Source of the DNA: Dactylorhiza incarnata
Taxonomy: Eukaryota; Streptophyta; Magnoliopsida; Asparagales; Orchidaceae
Direction: 5' to 3'
DNA length: 64,000 bases
Assembly (NCBI GenBank): GCA_033032865.1
Contig: JAWHQI010000004.1
Location: 19,698,001-19,762,000, forward strand
In this document: positions 1-10,459 of the stretch, piece by piece
Layout: every line of letters begins with the position of its first letter
How positions within the stretch are numbered: the stretch's first letter is position 1
Made by a program: the position numbers and the translations under genes
The notes under the pieces: generated by a model
Databases searched by the model: none
The model's input: only the letters and a program-made list of their open reading frames with translations
Told to the model about the DNA's origin: nothing

Positions 1-358
1 ATTTCGTCGAACGCAGGCTAAATCAATTTCGTCGAACGTAGGCTAAATCAATTTCGTTGAGCGCAGGACAGCAATACTTTCATCGAACTAACGGCGAAAA
101 ACTCTGAGATCGACGAATGCTGAGCATTTCGTCGAACAGCTGCAACAGCAATATTTCCGTCGATCTGCGGCTAATTCTGCGATCGACGAACGGCAGAAAT
201 TTCGTCGAACGCTGCAAACTTCATTATTTTCCTGATTTTATTATATTTTCCTGTCATTCCATTCCCCCAATTAATCCAAATCCGAGCACGCACTGGAAAG
301 CCCAAAACCGGGTAGTCAAAACGTCTCCGAGGGGTCTATCGCGAAACGGGATGTTACA
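1..358. mobile_element. E1: LTR fragment with TTCG(T/A)CGAA motif cluster
   Basis: The first 220 bases hold about nine copies or variants of TTCGTCGAACG or its complement, spaced roughly 25 bases apart at first. The segment ends with CGGGATGTTACA at 347-358, the kind of terminus (inverse of TGTAACATCCC) found on plant Ty3/gypsy LTRs. The rest lies left of the window, so length, orientation and target duplication cannot be judged. No coding potential is supported. The same motif recurs near 29 kb and 46 kb. Confidence 0.45.
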
Positions 359-1845
359 CCTCCCTCCGGGACATGCTGGATGATCCCTCACTCGCCATAC
401 ACATACTCAGATTCGCATGCCTTTTCTCCCCCATTTATGTGCTATCCTATTAATCTTTAGAGCGCGTCTCTGGCGGGAGTCTAGGCGTGCGAGAGTCTGG
501 AAGCTACTCGCCTTCCTTCCCCCAGGAGAAACAATTCTTTGGCCGCCCACATGGAGGTGCTCGACCTGTCGCCTTCGCCGTGACCGGGTAAGATTCCGAC
601 ATTGTCTTTTTTGGGGAATTCTCCTACTGAGCTTTTTCATTCTTCACAGAGAATCTCCTTGCGACTCCTGGGAGGCATGCCACCCCACTGGGTTCGCCGC
701 CTCCTCCAGATTCTTCGCCCCTGCCGGAATCGCAGCCCCCACTTGATTCACTACCTCCGCGGGCTCGCAGCCTCCTCTGGGCTCGCTGCCCCCTTCGGAT
801 GGGATAATCCTCGTCCCCGAGTTCAATCTTCTAGGCCATCAAGGCCCCGAGAACTCGCCTCCCACCAACATCTTGGTCGCTAGCAACCTCCCCCGCATTC
901 CTGGCCTAGGGAAATCTGTCACGATGCAGTATTCAGAGCCCTTCCAGGGGCAACTGAGCTCCTCCCGCCAGCGACCCTCTAAAGCGGTCACGGCCCTGTC
1001 AGGTTGGTTAGTTATAAATTAACAAAATACCTCTCACACTGCTTGTTAAATTTTTTCTCGCAGTTGTCCCGAAGTCCTCCACCGAGCTGGAGCTTGGAGA
1101 GGAGGAGATGTCGGCCGTGCCTTCGCCGGGTAAGATCGTTGAATTCCTCGCCGACCCTCAGGACCCTGAAGCGATGAAGCGATGAGTCGCTGATGTGCTC
1201 GGGAAGGAAGGGTATATGCTGCAGGATCTGCATAACCGAACGTGCGAGGAAAGAGAGGCCTGTGAGGAGCGATTTGTCGCGATCGAGGATGAGTTAGCCC
1301 GAGTTCTCGCCGAGCTGCAAACTGACGCCTGACACGAGGCCACCTCTCCCGGGGTGCATCTCACGCAGACGGAGTAACAAATCCGGATGCTGTAGCTCGA
1401 GCTCCATGCGGCCGGCACGCATCACTACGCGCGCTTACCGCCGAGCTCGGGGTTACGAGGACGAGGTCGATGGAGGTGGATCCGCTATTGATCTCCCTCA
1501 CACTCGCCCGATGAACTCGCAGAATAACCAATTATTTCTTTTACTTTTTGCGGTTGCTTGTAAACAATAATATTGCTTTGAATGCTTCCCGGGAAATAAC
1601 GGCATTTTTCTTTCATTATTGCTCGCTCTTTATTGATGCTTTTATTGCATTCGCTAACCACTTTTGTTCAACGCCCTTCTCTCCCAGCTTGCCTGGGACT
1701 CGCTTCCCATGATAATGATCTGTCCCTGTTGCATCACGGCGAGTTCTCTGGGGGTGGGAGTGTTTAAGTACCGAGGTGCATAACAACGGGATTTGGCTAT
1801 CCGCACCCTTGACGCCTCTATTCCTCCCCACCGTCTTGAGTTTCA
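359..1845 (+). pseudogene. Decayed exon-like segments, partly coiled-coil
   Basis: No intact gene is visible. One exon-like block starts after a pyrimidine-rich CAG at 1061-1063 and meets a GGTAAG donor at 1129. The following stretch to about 1450 translates, with several stops, to charged, Glu/Leu/Ala-rich sequence that looks like coiled coil. The base composition and 'CTCGCC'-rich style match the 3' exons of the transposon pseudogene at 9.4-10.4 kb. It may therefore be the tail of a second, older copy of that gene type. This is inference from style, not from an alignment. Confidence 0.3.
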
Positions 1846-1853
1846 TATAAATA
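1846..1853 (+). promoter_or_regulatory. TATA box of split transposon gene
   Basis: TATAAATA lies 107 bases upstream of the ATG at 1960 and is followed by a CT-rich leader. Spacing fits a plant RNA polymerase II promoter for the gene below. Confidence 0.55.
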
Positions 1854-1959
1854 AGCCGGCCATCAATAGTCAACCACCGCATTTAACTCTCTCTACCTCT
1901 ATTTCTATCTCGCGAGCTCTCGCATTCTCGCTTTCGCACTCAATTCTTATTTAGCAGCC

Positions 1960-2129
1960 ATGGGCGATGACGGTGATGTGGAGGGTTGGGCCAAGTGCGC
2001 CTTCACATTCTGCGACCATTCATTCTTTACTTGCTCGCTGACCGAGAGCGAGTACCACTCGGCGGTGGCCAACTAAATTACACTGTCATTTACTGCTCGC
2101 CATCCGATAAAGACTGAGGCCATCAATGA
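1960..2129 (+). pseudogene. Plant gypsy-type transposon gene, exon 1 (5' part)
   Basis: Reading from ATG 1960 gives an acidic N-terminus (MGDDGDVEGWAKCAFTFC), then an in-frame TAA at 2074-2076. The frame continues to AATGA at 2125-2129, where element E2 was inserted. Counting AATGA once, the same frame resumes at 8711 without a shift, so the two halves are one exon. The stop shows the copy was, or became, non-functional. The family assignment rests on the 3' part. Confidence 0.6.
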
Positions 2130-2633
2130 TGTTGAATCCAAAATTGTCCCCACGCACTCGACGCTCAATCCCAGAGGAAAGAGAGGGGGTAATGGCCGAG
2201 CAGCTGGTTACTTGAGTCGCAAATGAAGAGCTGAGTGGGAGAGAAGAAGAGAGGGCCGCTAGCTTGCGGCGAGGCCAGACTTCGCCCGCCGCGGCAAATG
2301 CCACTCCTGCATCGGGCTTTCCCTTTATTTAATAATCTGTATTACAGCTTGCTGTGCTTAGTACATGGAAACAAGAAAAAATACAAGAGAATGGCAAGTA
2401 AGAAAATAAGCCGTCCGGGATGCCGGGTGAGACCGCCCGGGCTGCTGGCTGAGACCGACCGGGCTGCTCGCTGGAGGTCGCCGAACAGGTCGCTGATAGG
2501 AGCGTTCTAGCTGAGACCGCCCGGGCTGTTCGCCGGAGGTCGCCGAACAGGTCGTTGATAGGAGCGGTCTGGCTGTTTCTAGCCGCCAGTTCTGCCCCCA
2601 ACTTGCCTGTCCTTTATTCATGGTCGAGGGTCC

Positions 2634-2641
2634 TATTTATA
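2634..2641 (-). promoter_or_regulatory. TATA box in E2 3' LTR
   Basis: TATAAATA on the minus strand, just downstream of the 31-bp array. The identical site occurs in the 5' LTR at 7875-7882. Confidence 0.6.
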
Positions 2642-2789
2642 GGCTCTGGGTCGATGTCGTCACCTCCGGTGAGCCGGTGACCAGATCACTACCCGCGCGG
2701 TCTAAACGAAGGAGACCGCCACCTTGGGCGGTTTGAAAGCGGAGACCACCCCTGCTGGGCAGCCTGAAGGCGGAGACCGCCCGCCTTGG

Positions 2790-3420
2790 GTGGTTTGAAG
2801 GAGGAGGCCGCCCTCTTTGGCGGTCTGAAGGAGGAGGCCGCCCGCCTTGGGCGGCCTGAAGAAGGAGGCCTCTTGCTTTGGGCGGTCTGAAGAAGGAGGC
2901 CGCCCGCCTTTGGCAGTCTGAAGAACAAGGCCGCCCGCCTTGGGCGGTCTGAAGAAGGAGGCCGCCCGCCTTAGGCGATCTGAAGAAGGAGGCCGCCCGC
3001 CTTGGGCGGTCTGAAGAAGGAGGCCGCCCGCCTTAGGCGATCTGAAGAAGGAGGCCGCCCGCCTTGGGCGGTCTAAAGAAGGAGGCCGCCTGCTTTGGGC
3101 GGTCTGAAGAACGAGGCCTCCTGCTTTGGGCGGTCTGAAGAAGGAGTCCGCCCACCTTGGGCGGTCTGAAGGAGGAGGCCGCCCGCCTTGGGCGGTCTGA
3201 AGAAGGAGGCCGCCCGCCTTGGGCGGTCTGAAGGAGGAGGCCGCCCGCCTTGGGCGTTCTGAAGAGGGAGGCCGCCCGCCTTGGGCAGTCTGAAGAAGGA
3301 GGCCGCCCGCCTTGGGCGGTCTGAAGAAGGAGGCGGCCTTCTTTGGGCGGTCTGAAGAAGGAGGCCGCCCGCCTTGGGCGGTCTGAAGGAGGAGGCTGCC
3401 CGCTTTGGGCGGACAAGAGA
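2790..3420. repeat. 31-bp tandem array in E2 3' LTR
   Basis: About 20 copies of a 31-bp unit, each containing GGGCGG and CCGCCC as facing arms about 14 bases apart. Because 31 is not a multiple of 3, the array reads open in all three frames with the same cyclic peptide, which explains the long spurious ORFs. Confidence 0.85.
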
Positions 3421-3494
3421 TCCCTAGCCGCATTACCTGTAGGAGAAACGCAGAGAAACCTCCTCTGAGAGGATCGCTGATTTTTGGGTAAACA

Positions 3495-3511
3495 TAATCC
3501 CCGCACTTTTT
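3495..3511 (-). other. E2 polypurine tract
   Basis: On the minus strand, AAAAAGTGCGGGGATTA lies immediately 5' of the 3' LTR, as expected for the plus-strand primer. Confidence 0.6.
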
Positions 3512-3575
3512 AAAGTTCCAAAAAGAACTTCGAAAAAGTAGGACTTTACCAACGAAAATCGTGATCCGCCTCTTA

Positions 3576-3796
3576 GGGTTTGTTTGGTTCGGCGGCGGCG
3601 GATCGATCCGGCGGATGGAAACGGGGCTTCCGAACTGGAGGGGGGAGGCGGCTGCTCCAAACGCCGCTTTTTGGGGGCGTTTCTCCTTGCGGGCGGGTGG
3701 AAACGGAGCAAACGCCGCCGGAGGGGCATTTGTTTTGCCGCCTTCCGGCGGCGTTTGCCCCAAACGGAGCGGCAAAACGCCGCCCCAAACGAAGCC
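3576..3796. mobile_element. MITE, PIF/Harbinger (Tourist-like)
   Basis: A 221-bp insert with imperfect terminal inverted repeats: GGGTTTGTTTGGTTCGGCGG on the left, and GGCTTCGTTTGGGGCGGCG as the complement of the right end. It is flanked by the 3-bp duplication TTA (3573-3575 and 3797-3799). The interior is GC-rich and self-complementary with no transposase. TTA duplications and G-rich TIRs containing TTTGG are characteristic of Tourist-type MITEs. Confidence 0.75.
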
Positions 3797-3899
3797 TTAC
3801 AAGAACATAAAAGAAGGAGAGAGAGCAAGTACCTAACCATGACTTGCCAATGGATGCTAGTCTCTGCAAGGCAAAAGTTAGAGCATGCAGAAAGAGATA

Positions 3900-4800
3900 G
3901 GGACACGCGAGTACCTGAAGAGAACTCGCGATCATCTGCTAATCTCTTCAAAAATGGGAACCCAAAGTAGGAATAAAATATAACGCGAGTACCTGAAAAG
4001 AACTCGCGAACACCTGCTAATCTCTGCAAAAGAGAACTAAAAGCAGGTATTAAAATGTAACGCGAGTACCTGAAAATAACTCGCGAACACCTGCTAATCT
4101 CTGCAAAAGAAAACTAAAAGCAGGTATTAAAATATAACGCGAGTACCAGAAAAGAACTCGCGAACACCTACTAATCTCTGCAAAAGGGAACTCAATGCAG
4201 GTATTAAAGAAATTAACGCGAGTACCTGAAAAGAACTCACGAATACCTGCTTATCCATGCAAAAGAGAACTCAAAGCAGGTATTAAAGAAATTAATGCGA
4301 GTACCTGAAAAGAACTCGCGAATACCTGCTTATCCCTGCAAAAGAGAACTCAAAGCAGGTATTAAAGAAATTAACGCGAGTACCTGAAAACCACTCGCGA
4401 ATACATGCTAATCTCTGCAAAAGAGAACTCAAAGCAGGTATTAAAGAAATTAACGCGAGTTCCTGAAAAGAACTCGCGAATACCTGCTTATCCCTGCAAA
4501 AGAGAACTCAAAGCAGGTATTAAAGAAATTAACGTGAGTACCTGAAAAGAACTCGCGAATACCTGCTAATCCCTGCAAAAGAGGACTCAAAGCAGGTATA
4601 TAAGATATAATGCGAGTACCTGAAGAAAACTCGCGATCACCTGCTAATATCTGCAAAAAGAGAACTTAAAGCAGGTATATAAGATATAATGCGAGTAACT
4701 GAAGAAAACTCGCGATCACCTGCTAATATATGCAAAAAGAGAACTTAAAGCAGGTATAAAACAATTTAACGCGAGTACCTGAGGAAAACCCGCAATCACC
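3900..4800. repeat. 77-bp tandem array inside E2
   Basis: About 11-12 units with a 77-bp period (CGCGAGT starts at 3984, 4061, 4138 and on). Each unit contains two inverted repeats: CGCGAGT facing ACTCGCG across about 11 bases, and AATACCTGCT facing AGCAGGTATT. A single strand could fold into a hairpin chain. No coding function is evident. Confidence 0.85.
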
Positions 4801-4989
4801 TGCTTATCTCTACAAGGGATATATATACAGAACAGGCATTTATATAAGCATTTATAGAAGCAAAAGTTTTGGGGGGCCTTGAGACAATATTGTGATATTC
4901 ACCTTATTTGTAAGCAAGAAGCTAGCATAGCATCCGTAACATATGCAAAAAGAGGTAATAATGCTTAATCGGAGCAACCACTACAATGT

Positions 4990-5515
4990 GGATATTAAGA
5001 TGAAACTGTGTTGGGGCGACCATCAAGAGATGGGTTCGATTGCCTTTAAAGATTTTGGCGACCATCAAGGAGATGGGTTTGATTGTCTTTAAAGATTTTG
5101 GCGACCATCAAGAGATGGGTTTGATTGCCTTTAAAAAATTTGGCGACCATCAAGAGATGGGTTTGATTGCCTTTAAAGATTATGGAGACCATCAAGAGAT
5201 GGGTTTAATTGCCTTTAAAGATTTTGGCGACCATCAAGAGATGGGTTTGATTGCCTTTAAAGATTATGGCGACCATTAAGAGATGGGTTTGATTGCCTTT
5301 AAAGATTTTGGCGACCATCAAGAGATGGGTTTGATTGCCTTTAAAGATTATGGAGACCATCAAGAGATGGGTTTGATTGCCTTTAAAGATTTTGGCGACC
5401 ATCAAGAGATGGGATTGATTGCCTTTAAAGATTATGGAGACCATCAAGAGATGGGTTTGATTGCCTTTAAAGATTATGGTGACCATCAAGAGATGGGTTT
5501 GATTGCCTTTTTAGA
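4990..5515. repeat. 42-bp tandem array inside E2
   Basis: About 12 units with a 42-bp (14-codon) period. Both strands are open: plus reads GLIAFKDFGDHQEM and minus reads LLMVAKIFKGNQTH. The array lies directly downstream of gag on the coding strand. I treat it as a repeat, not a gene. Confidence 0.8.
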
Positions 5516-5719
5516 AACTCGGGTAACCACCAAAAAGGTGGGTTTGATTGCCACAACATTCACAAGCCATATTCAACCATGTACGCATTTGAAGGAAAGA
5601 GCTAATGCAAACATACCTGAAAGAGCTTTAGCCTTAAGACAAACCTTTTTGCCAATGAAAGTAGATCTAGCATCGAGTGAATAACAGATATTGCTAGAAA
5701 AGATTTTACAATAATATTT

Positions 5720-7072
5720 TTAAGCAACATATTCCCGCAGTTTGCCTTCTTTTAATAACTTCTCTATAAGCTTATGTAGAGCACGACACTTTTCTATATC
5801 ATGAACCACGCATATGTGGTATTGACAAAACAAATCTTTGTGACAATTCCTATGATCAGGTCGCATGAGAGAAGGTCTCGTAAAACCAGGTTCTTGCTGG
5901 ATAATCTGAAGAACTTCTTTCATCGAGATAGTTAAACTTGTATACCTTCCCCGGAACTTATCATGCTTATTTGGGCGAGGAGAATTACATGACTTGTAAT
6001 CATAAGTCTGAGTTGAGATATGAGGGTTCACAAGACATAGCTCTGATTGCTTTAGCTGCAGGATACTTGGAGAAGCAGATAAACGCCCATAATCATAACA
6101 TATTTCAAGTTGAGATGATAAGTTGGGGCCTTGTTCATATTCTAACAAATAGCCACCGTTATTGATTGGAAGATGATCATAAGAGGAATAATCCTTATGT
6201 TGCTGTTGCGGCCTCTGAATTAAAGAAGCAAAATAATTAGGGTTCGTATACTCGCCCTTAATGAACTGATTTGCTATTTCAATAAGATGAGCATAAGATT
6301 CTGGCTCATTCCTAGTGACTTCGAATTTAAGAGGACCTTCTCGGAGACCATTAATTAAGGCATGTTTATAGAGACTTTGATCAGCATTAACAACATCAAG
6401 GATTTCTTTTTGAAAGCGATCGATGAAGTGAGTTGTGGATTCGTTATCCATTTGCTTGATCTGAAAAAGAGCTGGCAGACCTCTCTTACGCTTCCTTAAA
6501 GTACTGAACCTTAAGTTAAATTCTCTTCGAAGATCCCCGAAGCAATTGATCGATTGAGGTGGTAAATGGTAGAACAAATCCAGAACTTGACCGTCAAAGG
6601 TCATGACGAGAAGTTTACACTTGATACCATCTGATAGAATCCTTAGTGAAGTAGCTGCCTCAAAGGATTGCAGATGAAAAACCGGATCACTCATTCCAGA
6701 ATAGACTGGTAGGCGAGGCTCTTTGAAATCATTTGGGACTACTTCCCAATGACTTTTGTATGATAATGGGGAAGGCACTTGTTCTTCTCCTGCAGGAATT
6801 AGTAGTCTATCAACAAGGTAAGGGGGATCACCCATACTAACCTTATGAGACTCATGATGAGGAATAGTGAGTCCTGCTGCTTCAGGTTGTAACAAATGTT
6901 CTAGATGACTGTTAGAAGGCTTGTCATAAGTAGCCGCTATAGTATTAAGTTGAGAATCCACTTGTCTTTCGAGGTGGGCAATCTCTGCTGAAAGGGATTT
7001 TATGTCGCTAATTTGAACAGGAACTTCAAGATGGTTGGAAAGATGCTCGAGGCCTTCAGACGGATGATCCAT
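5720..7072 (-). CDS. E2 Gag polyprotein
   Basis: Intact ORF of about 450 codons from ATG 7072. An upstream extension to 7126 begins with TTG and a hydrophobic stretch and is probably not coding. The central part (residues about 120-260) resembles the plant Ty3/gypsy capsid domain (Retrotrans_gag), from the LPVYSGMSDPVFHLQSF motif to FIDRFQKE. Near the C-terminus is a CX2HX4HX4C finger (FCQYHICVVHDIEKC) followed by a KLIEKLLKEGKL-like helix, a pairing usual in plant gypsy Gag. The product should assemble particles and package element RNA. There is no pol downstream; after the stop come tandem arrays. An intact Gag in a pol-less element suggests Gag itself is kept for cis packaging or trans complementation (inference). 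Confidence 0.8.
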   Translation of the reverse strand: MDHPSEGLEHLSNHLEVPVQISDIKSLSAEIAHLERQVDSQLNTIAATYDKPSNSHLEHLLQPEAAGLTIPHHESHKVSMGDPPYLVDRLLIPAGEEQVPSPLSYKSHWEVVPNDFKEPRLPVYSGMSDPVFHLQSFEAATSLRILSDGIKCKLLVMTFDGQVLDLFYHLPPQSINCFGDLRREFNLRFSTLRKRKRGLPALFQIKQMDNESTTHFIDRFQKEILDVVNADQSLYKHALINGLREGPLKFEVTRNEPESYAHLIEIANQFIKGEYTNPNYFASLIQRPQQQHKDYSSYDHLPINNGGYLLEYEQGPNLSSQLEICYDYGRLSASPSILQLKQSELCLVNPHISTQTYDYKSCNSPRPNKHDKFRGRYTSLTISMKEVLQIIQQEPGFTRPSLMRPDHRNCHKDLFCQYHICVVHDIEKCRALHKLIEKLLKEGKLREYVA

Positions 7073-7349
7073 GAAAACAGGAATTGCCAAAAGAGAAAAA
7101 ATGAAATAACTTTCAAACAGAGCCAAATTTTTGAAATCTGATGGCTAAAAAGTGCCTAAATGGGAAACCCAGTTCAATTTTTGGATAGTTCAGCTTGTGC
7201 CTGTCGCGACAGGCTTTGAATTTCTGAATTCCGACACCCGGATCAAAAGTTATGGCCGTTTTAAAATTGAATGTATCTTAGGCCAAATCTCGTGTCTTCA
7301 TCGCCATTGTTGTTCATTAACTACTCACTATCTGAAGGTCGCGTGTTTC
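7073..7349 (-). other. E2 5' leader between LTR and gag
   Basis: Untranslated leader on the minus strand. The primer-binding site should abut 7349, but the first bases read GAAACACGCGACC and match no standard tRNA 3' end that I recognise. Confidence 0.4.
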
Positions 7350-8705
7350 TGTTGAATCCAAAATTTTCCCCATGCCCTCGACGCTCAATCCCAGAGGAAA
7401 GAGAGGGGATAATGGTCGAACAGCTGGTTACTTGAGTCGCAAATGAAGAGCTGAGTGGGAGAGAAGAAGAGAGGGCCGCTAGCATGCGACGAGGCCAGAC
7501 TTCGCCCGCCGCGGCAAATGGCACTCCTGTGGCGGGCTTTCCCTTTATTTAATAATCTGTATTATAGCTTGTTGTGCTTAGTACATGGAAACAAGAAAAA
7601 ATACAAGAGAATGGCAAGTAAGAAAATAAGCCGTCCGGGCTGTTGGCTGAGACCGCCCGGGCTGCTGGCTGAGACCGACGGTCTGCTGGCTGAGACCGCC
7701 CGGGCTGCTCGCTGGAGGTCGCAGAACAGTTCTCTGATAGGAGCGGTCTGGTTGAGACCGCCTGGGCTGTTCGCCGGAGGTTGCCGAACAGGTCATTGAT
7801 AGGAGCGGTCTGGCTGTTTCTAGCTGCCAGTTCTGCCCCCAACTTGCATGTCCTTTGTTCATGGTCGAGGGTCCTATTTATAGGCTCTGGGTCGATGTCG
7901 TCACCTCCGGTGAGCCGGTGACTGGATCACTACCCGCGCAGTCTAAACGAAGGAGACTGCCACCTTGGGTGGTTTGAAAGCGGAGACCGCCCCTGCTGGT
8001 CGGCCTGAAGGCGGAGACCGCCCGCCTTGGGCGGTTTGAAGGAGGAGGCCGCCCGCTTTGGGCGGTCTGAAGGAGGAGGCCGCCCTCCTTGTGTAGTCTG
8101 AAGAAGGAGGCCGCCTGCTTTGGGCGGTCTGAAGAAGGAGGCCGCCCGCCTTGGGCGGTCTGAAGAAGGAGGTCGCCCGCCTTGGGCGGTCTAAAGAAGG
8201 AGGCCGCCCGCCTTGGGCAGTCTGAAGAAGGAGGCCGCCCGCCTTGGGCGGTCTGAAGAAGGAGGACGCCCACCTTGGGCGGTCTGAAGAAGGAGGCCGT
8301 CCGCCTTGGGCGGTCTGAAGAAGGAGGCCGCCTGCGTTGGGCGGTCTGAAGAATGAGGCCGCCCACCTTGGGCGGTCTGAAGGAGGAGGCCGCCCTCCTT
8401 GGGTAGTCTGAAGAAGGAGGCTGCCCGCCTTGGGCGGTCTGAAGGAGGAGGCCGCCCGCCTTGGGCGGTCTGAAGAAGGAGGCTTCCCTCCTTGGGCGGT
8501 CTGAAAAAGGAGGCCGCCCGCCTTGGGCGGTCTGAAGAAGGAGGCCGCCCGCTTTGTGCGGTCTGAAGAAGGAGGCCGCCCGCCTTGGGCGGTCTGAAGG
8601 AGGAGGCCTCCCGCTTTGGGCGGACAGGAGATCCCTAGCCGCATTACCTGCAGGAGAAACACAGAAAAACCTCCTCTGAGGGGATCGCCAATTTCTGGGT
8701 AAACA
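7350..8705 (-). repeat. E2 5' LTR
   Basis: Second LTR, the same length class as 2130-3494, with TATA (minus) at 7875-7882 and a 31-bp array at about 8010-8630. Unit variants differ from those in the other LTR. Confidence 0.85.
8010..8630. repeat. 31-bp tandem array in E2 5' LTR
   Basis: About 20 units of the same 31-bp GGGCGG...CCGCCC repeat as in the 3' LTR. ORFs of 263-289 codons across it are artefacts of the repeat. Confidence 0.85.
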
Positions 8706-10459
8706 AATGACCTCCACACGGATGAGCTCGCCATCTCCGCGGCTCACTTCGACGTTGGCCTGCGACTTCCCTTGTGGCCGGAGATCAGCCAGGTAACCTG
8801 CTTGCTACCCTTCCCCTTGCATTCTTTTCTCGCATTAGTTTAGGATTTCATTCTAACTGCTTCCGGCAAATTCTCCAGCTGCTGAAATACTATGGCATCA
8901 TCCCGGGCCAGATGACCACGAACTCCATCGCAGTCATGGTAGGGTTAGCACGCTACCTGCGCGAGGAATGCATTGAGTTCAGCTTGCCGGTCTTCCGCAA
9001 GTTATTCTCCTTTCGCGCGAACAAGGATAGGATGGCCTTCTTTGCGAACCAGCATGCCATAGTTCACGAGACAGTGAACAAGAGCCACTACTGGGCGCAA
9101 AAGTTTATGATCGTCAAGGGGCCGTTTTGCAACGTCCCCTTCTCGCCCATTCAGTGGGGGGAGTCCACCTATCGCCCCCCCAAGCTTGGCGGCCCCGAGG
9201 CCGACTGCTTCAAGTACATTTCCATCGCCTTCGAGGTCAGCTACCTCCAAAGGAATGTGGACTTGCTATTCCCCGTCCCGCCCGCAGCAGGTTTGAATTG
9301 CGATCTCTTTCTGTCTCGTTTGCACAACTTATCTATCTTTCCTAACTCGCTTTTTTATCATTTGCAGGGGAGCGAGACCTTCCGCTCCACCCCCCCCCCC
9401 CCCCCCCCCCCCCTATGCGAAGGTGGCACCCATCACCCCAGTCCAGAGGCTTGCTTCCACCACCACCGACGCCTGCCGCGAGGCCCCCCACACCTCCACT
9501 GCCTCCAAGAAGGAAAAGTAGCCCTCAACACTCGTCAAAGGGAAGGGGCTCGCTGAAAGCTCGTCTGGGACCGATCCCCCAATGGACTCTCTCGCCAACC
9601 AGGAAGTCAGGGAGATTGCCTGCACGCTGACCGCACCCGCGTCGGCGGGCCACCACAATTTCTGCATCGACACCAAGCACCGGGATACGGCTGGCGAGCC
9701 CGTGTTGGAGTGGGACTCGGACTCCAACTGGATCTCGATCTCCACCCTCAATCCCTCCTGGGTGGACCAGGAGGTCATTGGAGGATAGGCCTTTGTCGTG
9801 TCTTACGGCCTCTATGGGCGGGAGGACACTGCGGAATTCCACACCCTCTCCTCCCGAGCGCTCGCTTATGAGGGCACGCGAGCTCAGCTTCAAGGGCAGG
9901 AGCTCGCCCACATGGCGGGTCGCTGCTGCCTCACGACGGAGAGGAACTCTGAGGACTTGAAGCGCGAGCTGCAAGAGATGTAGAAGGAGCTCGCCGACCT
10001 AAAGGAAATGCAGGTCATCTCTGATGGCCTCCTTGAGAGCCTCAAGGGCAGGATGGTAAGTCTGCCGAGAACTCGCTCGTCACCATTCGCCATTTTCCTT
10101 TTTAACACATTTGCCTTTCGCAGGACCCTGAGACTGCCGAGCAGCTCCTCGCTCGCAATCAGGAGCTAGAGAAGGAGGTCGCTATGCTGAAAGCTCACAA
10201 CCAGTAGCTCGTCCAGTCCTCCCTTCCCCCCGCTCCTCGCTCTCCCCGAACCTTGAGGAACCTGAAGCGCGCGGAGGAGGAGTCGCTCCGAGACACCGTG
10301 ATCCTGGCGTGGAGGCACATCTTCGACACCCTGAAGGTGGTCGGGATTCTCTTAGTCGATGCGAAGGAGCTCACCGTCTAGGAGGTCGTCTCGGAACTGT
10401 TCGAGCCGATCCCTCCATTTGCGGATGACGAGGGAGAGAAGATAAGGAGAAAGCCTTGA
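8706..10459 (+). pseudogene. Plant 'gypsy-type transposon' domain gene, exons 1(3')-4
   Basis: After the AATGA duplication, exon 1 continues to CAG|GTAACC (8792). Exon 2 runs 8879-9290, exon 3 starts at 9368, an intron spans 10056-10123, and exon 4 ends with TGA 10457-10459; all introns are GT-AG. Exons 1-2 read HFDVGLRLPLWPEISQ then LLKYYGIIPGQMTTN and on to SHYWAQKFMIVKG. This is typical of the plant 'putative gypsy type transposon' family (Transposase_28-like): hydrophobic N-half, then a conserved S-x-W-x-x-x-F block. Exons 3-4 encode charged coiled coil. In-frame stops in exons 3 and 4 and a C24 run at 9390-9413 mark it as dead. Function of the family is unknown to me; the gene is transposon-borne. 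Confidence 0.65.
9390..9413 (+). repeat. C24 homopolymer inside exon 3
   Basis: A run of 24 C begins 22 bases after the splice acceptor and would encode polyproline. Its length is likely unstable and shifts the reading frame downstream. Confidence 0.8.

Larger units (their letters stand above)
2130..3494 (-). repeat. E2 3' LTR
   Basis: On the minus strand it begins TGTTTACCC and ends GGATTCAACA. It holds a 31-bp tandem array (about 2790-3420) followed, in the direction of transcription, by a TATA box at 2634-2641 and an AATAAA soon after. Long ORFs across the array are repeat artefacts. Confidence 0.85.
2130..8705 (-). mobile_element. E2: gag-only LTR retrotransposon (TR-GAG type)
   Basis: A 6.6-kb element bounded by direct LTRs (2130-3494 and 7350-8705) and flanked by the 5-bp target duplication AATGA (2125-2129 and 8706-8710). 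Orientation is minus: the gag ORF is antisense, and the purine-rich AAAAAGTGCGGGGATTA abuts the 3' LTR on that strand. Inside are gag, a 42-bp array, a 77-bp array and a MITE. There is no protease, integrase or reverse transcriptase, so the element is non-autonomous; gag-only plant elements of this sort have been called TR-GAGs. I could not match the primer site next to the 5' LTR to a usual tRNA. The two LTRs differ by many substitutions, so the insertion is not very recent. Confidence 0.85.

Noticed and set aside
2790..3420. Possible CRISPR array (31-bp repeats)
   Set aside because: Repeats are contiguous with no unique spacers, inside a eukaryotic LTR.
2702..3775. Long minus-strand ORFs (357, 289 and 263 codons) with Pro/Ser/Arg-rich repeats in both E2 LTRs
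   Set aside because: They are read-outs of the 31-bp tandem repeat, open in several frames at once, inside LTRs; no domain and no codon constraint.
5040..5684. ORFs of the MGLIAFKDFGDHQE repeat kind
   Set aside because: Product of the 42-bp array with a period divisible by three; both strands open; no start context or domain.
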